In this document: in pieces, positions 26,069-34,936 of the stretch
How positions within the stretch are numbered: position 1 is the first letter of the stretch
Layout: every line of letters starts with the position of its first letter
Source of the DNA: Pseudomonas sp. Root562
GTDB taxonomy: Bacteria > Pseudomonadota > Gammaproteobacteria > Pseudomonadales > Pseudomonadaceae
DNA length: 64,000 bases
Direction of reading: 5' to 3'
NCBI RefSeq assembly: GCF_001427125.1
Contig: NZ_LMGK01000024.1
Span: 123,692 to 187,691, forward strand
Made by a program: the position numbers and the translations under genes
Notes under the pieces: generated by a model
Seen by the model: the letters and a program-made list of their open reading frames with translations, nothing else
Databases searched by the model: none
Told to the model about the DNA's origin: nothing

Positions 26069-26884
26069 ATGCGCCTGATCAATCGTCACCCGGATCGCCC
26101 GAGTCGCCTGTTGCTGGTGATCCTGCCATTCGCCCTGGTGCTGTTCGCCTACTTCATGGGGTCGGCCGAGCGACTGGCGGACAACCCCAATGACAAGCTG
26201 CTGCCCAGCGCCGTGCAAATGACCGACGCGGTAAAACGCCTGGCCTTCGCCGCTGACAGCCGCACCGGCGACTACCTGCTGTGGCAAGACACCGCCTCCA
26301 GCCTGAGACGACTGGCCATCGGCCTGGGCATCAGCGCCGTGGCCGCGCTGTGCCTGGGCATCGCGGCGGGCACCCTGCCGCTGTTCGGGGCGCCGTTGTC
26401 GCCATTGCTGACGGTGTTGTCGATGGTGCCACCGCTGGCGATCCTGCCGATCCTGTTCATCGTTTTCGGCTTGGGCGAGTTGTCGAAAGTGATGCTGATC
26501 GTGATCGGCATCACCCCGGCACTGGCCCGGGACCTGGAACAACGCGCCCGGGAAATCCCCGTGGAACTGCTGATCAAGGCCCAGACCCTCGGCGCTTCAA
26601 CCTGGACCTTGATGCTGCGAGTGGTACTGCCGCAATTGCTGCCACGGCTGCTGATCTCGTTGCGCTTGATGCTCGGTTCGGCGTGGCTGTTCCTGATTGC
26701 GGCCGAAGCCATCGCTTCCACCGACGGTCTGGGCTACCGGATTTTCCTGGTGCGCCGCTACCTGGCAATGGACGTGATCCTGCCCTACGTGGTGTGGATT
26801 ACCCTGCTCGCCTGGCTGATGGACTGGGCTCTGAAACGCCTGACCCAACGCGCTTTCCCCTGGTACGAAGGAGCGCGCGCATGA
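26069..26884 (+). CDS. Guanidine operon ABC transporter, permease
   Basis: 271 residues with about six membrane helices and the BPD_transp_1 coupling loop EIPVELLIKAQTLGASTWTLM. Starts 15 bases after the binding protein with AAGAGGA ribosome site. The stop overlaps the ATPase start by four bases (ATGA). Confidence 0.9.
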   Translation: MRLINRHPDRPSRLLLVILPFALVLFAYFMGSAERLADNPNDKLLPSAVQMTDAVKRLAFAADSRTGDYLLWQDTASSLRRLAIGLGISAVAALCLGIAAGTLPLFGAPLSPLLTVLSMVPPLAILPILFIVFGLGELSKVMLIVIGITPALARDLEQRAREIPVELLIKAQTLGASTWTLMLRVVLPQLLPRLLISLRLMLGSAWLFLIAAEAIASTDGLGYRIFLVRRYLAMDVILPYVVWITLLAWLMDWALKRLTQRAFPWYEGARA

Positions 26885-27669
26885 GCTTCATCACGGTGAA
26901 AAATGTCTGGCAGCAATACGCCGATCAGGTGGTGCTCGAAGGCCTGAACCTGAGCGTCAGTGAGGGTGAGTTCTGCACGTTGGTCGGCGCGTCCGGTTGC
27001 GGTAAATCGACGTTCCTGCGCTTGCTGCTCGGCCAGGAAAAAGCCAGTCGCGGCGAAATCCTGCTGGATGGCCAGGCCTTGGCCGGTGAGCCGGATGCCA
27101 GCCGTGGCGTGGTGTTCCAGCGCTACTCGGTGTTCCCACACTTGAGCGTGCTGGACAACGTCGCTCTCGGCCTCGAACTGCCCCGCTCGCCCTTGCTGGG
27201 GCGTTTGTTCGGCAGCGCCAAAAAGGCTGCCCGCGAGCAAGCCGCCGTGCTGTTGCACAAAGTTGGTCTCGGGCACTCGCTGGACAAGTACCCGGCGCAG
27301 CTCTCCGGGGGCATGCAGCAACGCCTGGCCATCGCCCAAGCGCTGATCATGAAGCCCCGGGTGTTGCTGCTCGACGAACCCTTCGGCGCACTCGATCCGG
27401 GCATCCGCAAAGACATGCACGCCTTGCTGCTGGAGCTGTGGCGGGAAACGCAACTGACCGTGTTCATGGTCACCCACGACCTGAGCGAAGGCTTCAGCCT
27501 CGGCACCCGCTTGCTGGTCTTCGACAAGGTCCGCCTCGATCCGCATGCCCCAGGGGCTTATGGCGCCCGCATCACCTACGACATCCCTTTGAACACTGAC
27601 CGCCGCACCACCCGTGCCGCCGTCGATGCCTTGCCGGTGCAACTGGCAAGCGCGCTTCGAACCGCTTGA
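26881..27669 (+). CDS. Guanidine operon ABC transporter, ATP-binding protein
   Basis: 262 residues. Walker A GASGCGKST, Q-loop FQRYSVFPH, signature LSGGMQQRLAIAQAL, Walker B VLLLDEPFGALD and H-loop VTHDLSEGF are all intact. Energises the NitT/TauT-type importer. A C-terminal extension of about 40 residues (after FDKVRLDPHAPGAYGARITY) is typical of this urea-carboxylase-linked subgroup. Confidence 0.92.
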   Translation: MSFITVKNVWQQYADQVVLEGLNLSVSEGEFCTLVGASGCGKSTFLRLLLGQEKASRGEILLDGQALAGEPDASRGVVFQRYSVFPHLSVLDNVALGLELPRSPLLGRLFGSAKKAAREQAAVLLHKVGLGHSLDKYPAQLSGGMQQRLAIAQALIMKPRVLLLDEPFGALDPGIRKDMHALLLELWRETQLTVFMVTHDLSEGFSLGTRLLVFDKVRLDPHAPGAYGARITYDIPLNTDRRTTRAAVDALPVQLASALRTA

Positions 27670-27681
27670 GAGGACTTCCGC

Positions 27682-28407
27682 ATGACTGATTCGACCCAAC
27701 TGTTCCCGCCCTTCGCCGAAGAAATGCTCCCCGGTGGAGGTCATCGCTCCTTCGTCCTGAAGCGCGGCCAACTGCTGCGCCTGACCGACCTTCGCGGCGG
27801 CGCCAACGTCAGCCTGACGCTGCTCAACGCCAACGAAAAAACCGAGCGCCTGAACCTGCCCGACAGCCTCAAATGCCAGCACACCACCAAGCTCACCGCC
27901 GGTCATTGCCTGTATTCGGACATGGGCCGCGTGCTGGCCGCCATCACCGCCGACACCTGCGGCTGGAGCGACAGTCTCGGCGGCGTCCTCTGTGCTGAAG
28001 AAGTCGCGGAAAAATACGGCGCCGGGCGCTACCAGGAACTGCGCAATGGCTTCTTCCGCAACGGCACCGACAACCTGTTGGTGGAACTGGGCAAATGGGG
28101 TCTGGGCCTGTCGGACTTGCTGATGACCCTCAACCTGTTCAGCCGCGTCAACGTCGATGACGCCGGGCGCTTCCACTTTGTCGAGGGCAATTCCAGGGCC
28201 GGCGATTACATCGAGTTGTACGCACCGATGGACACGCTGGTGGTGCTCACCGCGCTGCAACATCCGATGGACCCTTCGCCCGAGTACGCACCGAAACCAC
28301 TGAAGCTGAGCTGGATGAACGCCGACGCCAGCGTCGCCGAACATTGCCGCACCTCGCGCCCGGAAAACGAGCGCGGCTTCATCAACACCGACCGTTTATT
28401 TGCCTGA
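27682..28407 (+). CDS. DUF1989 protein, carboxyguanidine deiminase subunit (urea-carboxylase-associated protein 2)
   Basis: 241 residues, DUF1989 family, with LRLTDLRGGANVSLTLLNA near the N-terminus and ADTCGWSDSLGGVLC in the centre. Older annotation is urea amidolyase-associated protein 2. Work on guanidine assimilation (Schneider and colleagues 2020) showed that the paired DUF1989 proteins (CgdAB) deiminate carboxyguanidine to allophanate and ammonia. The paralogue follows 11 bases downstream, and a heteromer is expected. I cannot tell from memory which of the two is CgdA. Confidence 0.85.
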   Translation: MTDSTQLFPPFAEEMLPGGGHRSFVLKRGQLLRLTDLRGGANVSLTLLNANEKTERLNLPDSLKCQHTTKLTAGHCLYSDMGRVLAAITADTCGWSDSLGGVLCAEEVAEKYGAGRYQELRNGFFRNGTDNLLVELGKWGLGLSDLLMTLNLFSRVNVDDAGRFHFVEGNSRAGDYIELYAPMDTLVVLTALQHPMDPSPEYAPKPLKLSWMNADASVAEHCRTSRPENERGFINTDRLFA

Positions 28408-28418
28408 GGATCGCTGCC

Positions 28419-29060
28419 ATGTCACTCGCTCTCATCAACACTGAAAAGCAGCCGGAAAACGCGATCTACCGCGCCACCATCCCCGCCGGTGAACCCTGGC
28501 TGATGGAGGTCAAGGCCGGCCAGACCTTGCGCATTCTCGACCTCGAAGGCAACCAGGCGGTCGATACTCTGTTCTACAGCGTTGCCAACCCCAGGGAACG
28601 CTACGACGTACAGCGCACCCTGCGCCGGCAGAACAGCGTGTACCTGAGTACCGGCAGCGTGCTGTATTCCAACCTCGGCAAGCCGATGCTGACCATCGTC
28701 GCCGACACCTGCGGGCGTCATGACACCCTCGGCGGCGCGTGTGCACAAGAGAGCAACACCGTGCGTTACGCCCTGGAAAAACGCTACATGCACAGCTGCC
28801 GCGACAACTACCTGCGCGCCTGCGTTCACGATGGACGACTGGGCAAGGGCGACATCGGGCCGAACATCAATTTCTTCATGAATGTACCGGTCACCGCCGA
28901 CGGCGGGCTGACCTTCGAAGACGGGATTTCCGCACCAGGCAAATACGTCGATCTGCATGCCGAGATGGACGTGATCGTGCTGATCTCCAACTGCCCGCAA
29001 CTGAACAACCCGTGCAACGCCTACAACCCGACCCCTGCGGAGCTGCTGGTATGGAACTGA
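28419..29060 (+). CDS. DUF1989 protein, carboxyguanidine deiminase subunit (urea-carboxylase-associated protein 1)
   Basis: 213 residues, DUF1989 family. Shares with its neighbour the LRILDLEGNQAVDTLFY and ADTCGRHDTLGGAC motifs, plus a conserved SCRDNYLRA and the NINFFMNVPV segment. Predicted second subunit of carboxyguanidine deiminase. The stop is followed by a 280-base gap with a REP pair before the carboxylase, so an internal promoter or partial polarity is possible. Confidence 0.85.
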   Translation: MSLALINTEKQPENAIYRATIPAGEPWLMEVKAGQTLRILDLEGNQAVDTLFYSVANPRERYDVQRTLRRQNSVYLSTGSVLYSNLGKPMLTIVADTCGRHDTLGGACAQESNTVRYALEKRYMHSCRDNYLRACVHDGRLGKGDIGPNINFFMNVPVTADGGLTFEDGISAPGKYVDLHAEMDVIVLISNCPQLNNPCNAYNPTPAELLVWN

Positions 29061-29145
29061 AATTTTCGCGGTTGCGCCGTTGGTTGTTTGCCCTGTGCCA
29101 GGCCCGTTCCGGGCAATGCCTGAAATCTCCAGACCACCGCTAACA

Positions 29146-29237
29146 CTGTGGGAGCGGGCTTGCCCGCGATGAGGCCAACACACTGCACATTGATGGCGAC
29201 TGACCCATCGCTATCGCTGGCAAGCCAGCTCCCACAG
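29146..29237. repeat. REP pair inside the guanidine operon
   Basis: Outer arms CTGTGGGAGC (29146-29155) and GCTCCCACAG (29228-29237) enclose GGGCTTGCCCGCGATGAGG and CGCTGGCAAGCCA units. It interrupts the operon between the second DUF1989 gene and the carboxylase. Confidence 0.85.
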
Positions 29238-29340
29238 GAGTCGGTGCTGGTCTGAAGAGAATTGATTCTGCCGCTGGGGACGACCTCGGCGCTTATCGAA
29301 AAACTGCGGGACGGCCCGCATCCCCTTCAGGGGTTATGCC

Positions 29341-32300
29341 ATGTTCGAAAAAGTCCTGATCGCCAACCGTGGCGCCATTGCCTGTCGCATCCTGCGTACC
29401 CTGCGCGAACTGCACGTCCAGGGCGTTGCCGTGTACTCCGAAGCCGATGCCGCCAGCCTGCACATCCTGCAAGCCGATGAGGCCCACAGCCTCGGCGAAG
29501 GTGCCGCCGCCGGCACGTATCTGGCGGTCGACAAAATCCTCGCCATCGCCAAATCCACGGGCGCCACGGCGATCCATCCCGGCTATGGCTTTCTGTCGGA
29601 AAACGCTGCGTTCGCCGAAGCCTGCGCAGCCGCCGACATCGCCTTCATCGGCCCGACGCCAGAGCAACTGCGGGTGTTCGGCCTCAAGCACACCGCCCGT
29701 GCACTGGCCAGACAACACGGCGTGCCGATGCTCGAAGGCACCGAACTGCTCGACAGCCTCGACGCCGCCCTGCTCGCCGGTGAACAGGTCGGCTACCCGG
29801 TGATGCTCAAAAGCACCGCCGGCGGTGGCGGCATCGGCATGCGGGTGTGCCGCAGTGCAGCCGAGTTGAGCGAGTCCTTCGAAGCGGTCAAACGCCTGGG
29901 GCAGAACAATTTCAGCGATGCCGGTGTGTTCATCGAGAAGTACATCCAGCGTGCCCGCCACTTGGAAGTGCAAGTGTTCGGCGATGGTTGTGGTGAAGTG
30001 ATCGCCCTCGGTGTACGTGACTGCTCGGTACAGCGGCGCAACCAGAAAGTCCTCGAAGAAACCCCGGCACCGAACTTGCCGGACGGCATGGCCGATGAAC
30101 TCTGTGCCGCCGCAATCAAACTGGCCAAAGCAGTGAGTTACCGCAGCGCCGGCACCGTGGAATTCGTCTTCGACAGCGACGCCCAACGCTTCTATTTCCT
30201 GGAAGTGAATACTCGCTTGCAGGTAGAGCATGGCGTCACTGAACAGGTGTGGGGCGTCGATCTGGTGCGTTGGATGGTGCAACTGGCGGCCGGTGATTTA
30301 CCGCCGTTGAGCGAGCTGATGCGCGGCTTGAAACCTGAGGGTCACGCGATCCAGGCGCGGCTGTATGCGGAAGATCCGGGACGGGATTTCCAGCCGAGCC
30401 CGGGCTTGCTCACTGCGGTGGATTTCCCTTCGGCCAACGGCATACAACTGCGCATCGACACGTGGGTCGAGGCCGGGTGCGAGATCCCGCCCTACTTCGA
30501 CCCGATGATCGCCAAGGTCATCAGTTGGGCGCCGACTCGCGAAGAAGCCCGTGCCGATTTGCATCAAGCCCTCGGCGAAAGCCAACTGTATGGCGTGGAG
30601 ACCAACCGCGATTATCTGCGGCAGATTCTGCTCGATACCCCCTTCGCCAGCGGCCAGCCATGGACCCGTTGCCTGGAAGGCCTGGTTTATCAGGCCAACA
30701 CTTTCGAAGTCATCAGCGCCGGCACCCAGACCAGTGTCCAGGACTATCCCGGCCGCCTCGGCTACTGGGCTGTCGGCGTACCGCCGTCGGGACCGATGGA
30801 CAGTCGTGCATTGCGTCTGGGCAACCGCTTGCTGGGCAACGACGAAGGCGCGGCCGCACTGGAAATCACCATGACCGGGCCGCTGCTGCGCTTCAACTGC
30901 GAGGCGGTGATCGCCGTGACCGGGGCTGTGATTCCATTGGCGTTGAACGGCGAAAGCGTGCCGATGAACACGGCGTTGCTGATCCCCGCAGGGGCGACTT
31001 TGAGTCTCGGCATCATCGCCGGCGCCGGTGCCCGCAGCTACCTGTGCCTGCGCGGCGGCCTGCAAGTGCCGGATTACCTGGGCAGCAAAAGCACCTTCAC
31101 CCTCGGCCAGTTCGGCGGCCATGGCGGTCGTGCGTTGCGTGCCGGCGACGTGCTGCATGTTCCGGCGCTGAGCGACTTCAGCGTCGGTCGGCAACTGACT
31201 GAGGAACTCGTCACCGCGTTGCCAGCCGTGCGACAGATCCGTGTGATCTACGGCCCCCACGGCGCCCCGGAATATTTCACCGAGAACTACATCGAGACCT
31301 TCTTCGCTACGCAGTGGGAAGTGCATTTCAATTCCAGCCGCACCGGCGTGCGCCTGATCGGGCCGAAGCCACAATGGGTGCGTGCCGACGGTGGCGAGGC
31401 GGGTCTGCACCCGTCGAACATTCACGACAATCCCTACGCCATCGGTGCGGTGGATTTCACCGGGGACATGCCGGTGATCCTCGGCCCGGATGGCCCGAGC
31501 CTCGGTGGGTTTGTTTGCCCGGTGACGGTGATCGAGGCCGATCTTTGGCAGTTGGGGCAATTGAAGGCTGGGGACAAGGTGCAGTTTCTACCCGTCGACC
31601 TCAAGACCGCCCGTCAATTGGCAACACAGAGCCTTTGTGGCGAGGGAGCAAGCTCGCTCGCCACAGGCCAAGTGCTCCCACAGGGTCTTGTGTCGCCAGT
31701 GGTGTTGGATCTTGGTCAGGACGATACCCGACTGGTCGCGCGTTTGTCGGGCGACACGCATTTGCTGCTTGAGATCGGCGCCCCCGAACTCGACCTCGTC
31801 CTGCGTTTCCGCGCCCACGCCTTGATGCAGGCGCTGGAAAGCCAAGACTTGCACGGTGTGATCGACCTGACACCCGGCATCCGTTCCCTGCAAATCCACT
31901 ATCAACCCGAACAACTGCCGCTGTCCGACCTGCTCGGCATCGTCGCCGGTGAATGGGACGCGGTGTGCGCCGCCAAGGACCTGCAAGTGCCGTCACGCAT
32001 CGTCCATCTGCCGCTGTCCTGGGACGACCCGGCGTGCCAGTTGGCGATCGAGAAGTACATGACCACCGTGCGCAAGGACGCGCCGTGGTGCCCGAGCAAT
32101 CTGGAGTTCATCCGCCGTATCAACGACCTGCCGAACCTCGATGAAGTGCAACGCACGGTGTTCGACGCCAGCTATCTGGTGATGGGCCTGGGCGACGTTT
32201 ACCTCGGCGCACCGGTCGCCACCCCGCTCGATCCGCGCCATCGCCTGGTTACCACCAAGTACAACCCGGCCCGTACCTGGACCGCGGAGAACTCGGTGGG

Positions 32301-32940
32301 TATCGGCGGCGCCTACATGTGCGTTTACGGCATGGAAGGCCCCGGTGGTTATCAGTTCGTCGGGCGCACGTTGCAGATGTGGAACCGCTACCGCGAGGTC
32401 GCCGCGTTCGACGGCAAACCGTGGCTGCTGCGCTTCTTCGACCAGATCCGTTTCTACCCGGTCAGCGCCGATGAATTGCTGCGCATTCGCCGGGATTTCC
32501 CTCTCGGGCGTTTCGATCTGAACATCGAGCACAGCCAGCTGAACCTGGCGGATTACCAGGCGTTTCTGGCACAGGAAGCCGAGACCATCAACGCTTTTCG
32601 CGACCAGCAACAAGCCGCCTTCAATGCCGAACGCGAGCGCTGGATCGCCAGCGGCCAGGCGCATTTCGATAGCGAGGAACTGGCCCCGCAAGTGGTCGAA
32701 GACGCACCGCTGGACGATGGCCAACTGAGCGTCGACAGCCACATCGCGGGCAACCTCTGGCAGGTTCAGGTGGAAACCGGCAGCCGTGTCGCAGCCGGCG
32801 ATGTGCTGGTGATTCTGGAGTCGATGAAGATGGAAATCCCCCTGCTCGCCCCGATGGCCGGCGTGGTGCGCGAGATCCGCGTGCAACCGGGTTCGGCGGT
32901 GCGCGCCGGACAGCGCGTCGTGGTGCTGGCACTCGACTGA
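29341..32940 (+). CDS. Biotin-dependent guanidine carboxylase (urea carboxylase family)
   Basis: 1199 residues. Biotin carboxylase 1-450 (KSTAGGGGIGMRVC grasp loop, FLEVNTRLQVEH), AHS2/KipA-like about 465-755, AHS1/KipI-like about 785-1000, carboxyltransferase elements to about 1060 (GGAYMCVYGMEGPGGYQ), and a biotin carrier domain with K1163 in ESMKMEIP. Members carboxylate urea or guanidine with ATP and bicarbonate. The guanidine riboswitch and DUF1989 genes favour guanidine. Residues about 765-781 are encoded by a REP palindrome inserted in frame. The downstream partner is allophanate hydrolase, 25 bases after the stop. Confidence 0.9.
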   Translation: MFEKVLIANRGAIACRILRTLRELHVQGVAVYSEADAASLHILQADEAHSLGEGAAAGTYLAVDKILAIAKSTGATAIHPGYGFLSENAAFAEACAAADIAFIGPTPEQLRVFGLKHTARALARQHGVPMLEGTELLDSLDAALLAGEQVGYPVMLKSTAGGGGIGMRVCRSAAELSESFEAVKRLGQNNFSDAGVFIEKYIQRARHLEVQVFGDGCGEVIALGVRDCSVQRRNQKVLEETPAPNLPDGMADELCAAAIKLAKAVSYRSAGTVEFVFDSDAQRFYFLEVNTRLQVEHGVTEQVWGVDLVRWMVQLAAGDLPPLSELMRGLKPEGHAIQARLYAEDPGRDFQPSPGLLTAVDFPSANGIQLRIDTWVEAGCEIPPYFDPMIAKVISWAPTREEARADLHQALGESQLYGVETNRDYLRQILLDTPFASGQPWTRCLEGLVYQANTFEVISAGTQTSVQDYPGRLGYWAVGVPPSGPMDSRALRLGNRLLGNDEGAAALEITMTGPLLRFNCEAVIAVTGAVIPLALNGESVPMNTALLIPAGATLSLGIIAGAGARSYLCLRGGLQVPDYLGSKSTFTLGQFGGHGGRALRAGDVLHVPALSDFSVGRQLTEELVTALPAVRQIRVIYGPHGAPEYFTENYIETFFATQWEVHFNSSRTGVRLIGPKPQWVRADGGEAGLHPSNIHDNPYAIGAVDFTGDMPVILGPDGPSLGGFVCPVTVIEADLWQLGQLKAGDKVQFLPVDLKTARQLATQSLCGEGASSLATGQVLPQGLVSPVVLDLGQDDTRLVARLSGDTHLLLEIGAPELDLVLRFRAHALMQALESQDLHGVIDLTPGIRSLQIHYQPEQLPLSDLLGIVAGEWDAVCAAKDLQVPSRIVHLPLSWDDPACQLAIEKYMTTVRKDAPWCPSNLEFIRRINDLPNLDEVQRTVFDASYLVMGLGDVYLGAPVATPLDPRHRLVTTKYNPARTWTAENSVGIGGAYMCVYGMEGPGGYQFVGRTLQMWNRYREVAAFDGKPWLLRFFDQIRFYPVSADELLRIRRDFPLGRFDLNIEHSQLNLADYQAFLAQEAETINAFRDQQQAAFNAERERWIASGQAHFDSEELAPQVVEDAPLDDGQLSVDSHIAGNLWQVQVETGSRVAAGDVLVILESMKMEIPLLAPMAGVVREIRVQPGSAVRAGQRVVVLALD
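31636..31665. repeat. REP palindrome inside the carboxylase coding sequence
   Basis: Arms TGTGGCGAG (31636-31644) and CTCGCCACA (31657-31665) with inner GAGC-AA-GCTC. They match the REP sequences at 21497 and 52628. The frame is preserved and adds Gly/Ser/Ala-rich residues between the AHS2-like and AHS1-like domains. Confidence 0.8.
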
Positions 32941-32965
32941 ACCCATTTTGAAAAGGACGCACACC

Positions 32966-34747
32966 ATGAACATCAATCTGCAACTCGACGCCCTGCGCAA
33001 CGCCTACCGCGACGGCAGCACCACACCTCGGCAATTGCTGCTGAGCCTGCGGGACAAAGCCGCAGCGCTGAACCCGGACTACCACCTGTTCATCCACTTG
33101 CTGAGTGTCGAAGAACTGGAACCCTATCTAGCCGCGCTCGACGGTCGAGAAATCGACAGCCTGCCGCTGTACGGCGTGCCGTTCGCGATCAAAGACAATA
33201 TTGATCTGGCGGGCGTTCCGACCACGGCGGCTTGCCCGGCCTTTGCCTACGTACCGCAACGTTCGGCCACTATCGTCGAACAACTGCTGGCGCTGGGCGC
33301 GGTGCCGCTGGGCAAGACCAATCTCGATCAATTCGCTACCGGCCTCAACGGCAGTCGTTCGCCCTATGGCGCGTGCCCGAACAGCGTGTTGCCGGAATAT
33401 CCGTCGGGCGGTTCCAGTGCCGGTTCTTCGTTGGCAGTAGCGCTCGGTGTCGCGAGTTTTGCCTTGGGCACCGACACCGCAGGCTCCGGACGCGTCCCGG
33501 CGGCGCTGAACAATCTGGTCGGGATGAAAGCCACCAAGGGCCTGATCTCCACCGCCGGGGTAGTGCCGGCCTGTCGTACGCTGGACTGCGTGACCACGTT
33601 TACCGCGACCGCCCGCGAAGCCAGTCAGTTGCTGGCATTGACCGCCCGACTCGACCCAAGGGATGAGTACAGCCGCAGCAACCCGCTGTGGAATGACGGC
33701 TCGGCGTTTGGTGTCGTGCGTCCGTTCTGCTTTGGTGTGCCGCGGGCGCAAGACCTGGAGTTCTTCGGCTGCACCGAGGGGCCGGTGCTGTTCGCCGAGG
33801 CCATCGATCAGCTCAAGGCATTGGGCGGTGAAGCCGTTGAGCTCGACCTGTCGCCCTTCCTTGAAGCCGCGCGCCTGTTGTATGAAGGCCCCTGGGTGGC
33901 TGAGCGCTACAGCGTGGCCGGCGAGTTGATGGCGCAAAATCCCGAGGCCGTGTTGCCGGTGATCCGCGCCGTGCTGGCCAAGGCCCCGGCTGTCAGTGGC
34001 GTGCAAACCTTCCGCGCCCAATACCGTCTGCAAGCGTTGAAAGCCCTGTGCGACAAGGCGCTGGAAAATCTCGACTGCGTGATCACGCCAACCATCGGCC
34101 GCCCGGTCAAGCTGGCAGAACTCGCCGCCGAACCAGTCCAGCGTAATTCCGAATTGGGCTACTACACCAATTTCATGAACCTGTTGGACTACGCCGCTGT
34201 GGCCGTGCCCAGCGCTTTCATGGGCAACGGTTTGCCTTGGGGTGTGACGCTGTTTGGTCGGGCGTTTACCGATCAATACCTGTTGAGCGTGGCCGCTGGT
34301 TTGCAGCGCCAGCAGGGTTTGTCTGCCCCTGCTCCGACATCTGTGGCGCGCAATGATCGTGCGCGGCTGGTGGTCTGCGGTGCACACCTGGACGGGCTGG
34401 CGCTGAACTGGCAGCTCAAGCAGCGCGGCGCTCGATGGGTGGAAACGACAACCAGCTCACCCGACTATCAACTCTACGCCCTGGCCGGTGGCCCGCCGTT
34501 TCGTCCGGGCATGGTTCGGGTGAAGGAAGGTGGCGTGGCCATCGCCGTCGAAGTGTGGGAATTGCCGAGCAGTGAACTTGGCTCATTCCTGATCGGGATT
34601 CCCGCACCGCTGGGATTGGGCAAGGTGCAACTGGCGGATGGTCGCTGGGAGAGCGGGTTTATCTGCGAATCGTATGGACTGGAAGGGGCGGTGAATATCA
34701 GCCACCTGGGCGGCTGGCGTGCCTACCTGAAACCCTCGCCTGACTGA
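32966..34747 (+). CDS. atzF: Allophanate hydrolase
   Basis: 593 residues. Amidase-signature domain with the Ser-cisSer-Lys triad K76 (AIKDN), S150 (GGSSAGSS) and S174 (DTAGSGR), then a C-terminal domain from about 470 containing VCGAHLDGLALNWQL and GLGKVQLADG. Hydrolyses allophanate to two ammonia and two CO2, the last step for urea or guanidine nitrogen. The start at 32966 follows AAAAGGAC. Confidence 0.95.
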   Translation: MNINLQLDALRNAYRDGSTTPRQLLLSLRDKAAALNPDYHLFIHLLSVEELEPYLAALDGREIDSLPLYGVPFAIKDNIDLAGVPTTAACPAFAYVPQRSATIVEQLLALGAVPLGKTNLDQFATGLNGSRSPYGACPNSVLPEYPSGGSSAGSSLAVALGVASFALGTDTAGSGRVPAALNNLVGMKATKGLISTAGVVPACRTLDCVTTFTATAREASQLLALTARLDPRDEYSRSNPLWNDGSAFGVVRPFCFGVPRAQDLEFFGCTEGPVLFAEAIDQLKALGGEAVELDLSPFLEAARLLYEGPWVAERYSVAGELMAQNPEAVLPVIRAVLAKAPAVSGVQTFRAQYRLQALKALCDKALENLDCVITPTIGRPVKLAELAAEPVQRNSELGYYTNFMNLLDYAAVAVPSAFMGNGLPWGVTLFGRAFTDQYLLSVAAGLQRQQGLSAPAPTSVARNDRARLVVCGAHLDGLALNWQLKQRGARWVETTTSSPDYQLYALAGGPPFRPGMVRVKEGGVAIAVEVWELPSSELGSFLIGIPAPLGLGKVQLADGRWESGFICESYGLEGAVNISHLGGWRAYLKPSPD

Positions 34748-34829
34748 TCATTCCCACGCTCTGCGTGGGAACGCTCCTGTGACGCTCCGCGTCACCGGGG
34801 CGAAGGGACGCGGAGCGTGGGAACGATCA
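34745..34829. repeat. Palindromic repeat of the CACGCTCTGCGTGGG family
   Basis: Two nested units starting TGATCATTCCCACGCTCTGC and ending in the complementary GCGTGGGAACGATCA. It overlaps the atzF stop codon. The same family is at 63820-63869 and from 63972 to the window end. Could act as the operon terminator. Confidence 0.85.
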
Positions 34830-34936
34830 AACCCTCCAACTGTGTGGGAACGACCATTCGCGGCGTACATGGAGCAGTTATTTTCGGCGACAGCCCTTAG
34901 AATGTCTGCCATCGGATTACTGACAATGGAATTGCC

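Noticed and set aside
24995..26542. 515-residue minus-strand frame rich in Gln and His
   Set aside because: Antisense to the ABC binding protein and permease, which have clear motifs.
26785..28344. 519-residue minus-strand frame
   Set aside because: Antisense to the ATPase and the first DUF1989 gene; no motif.
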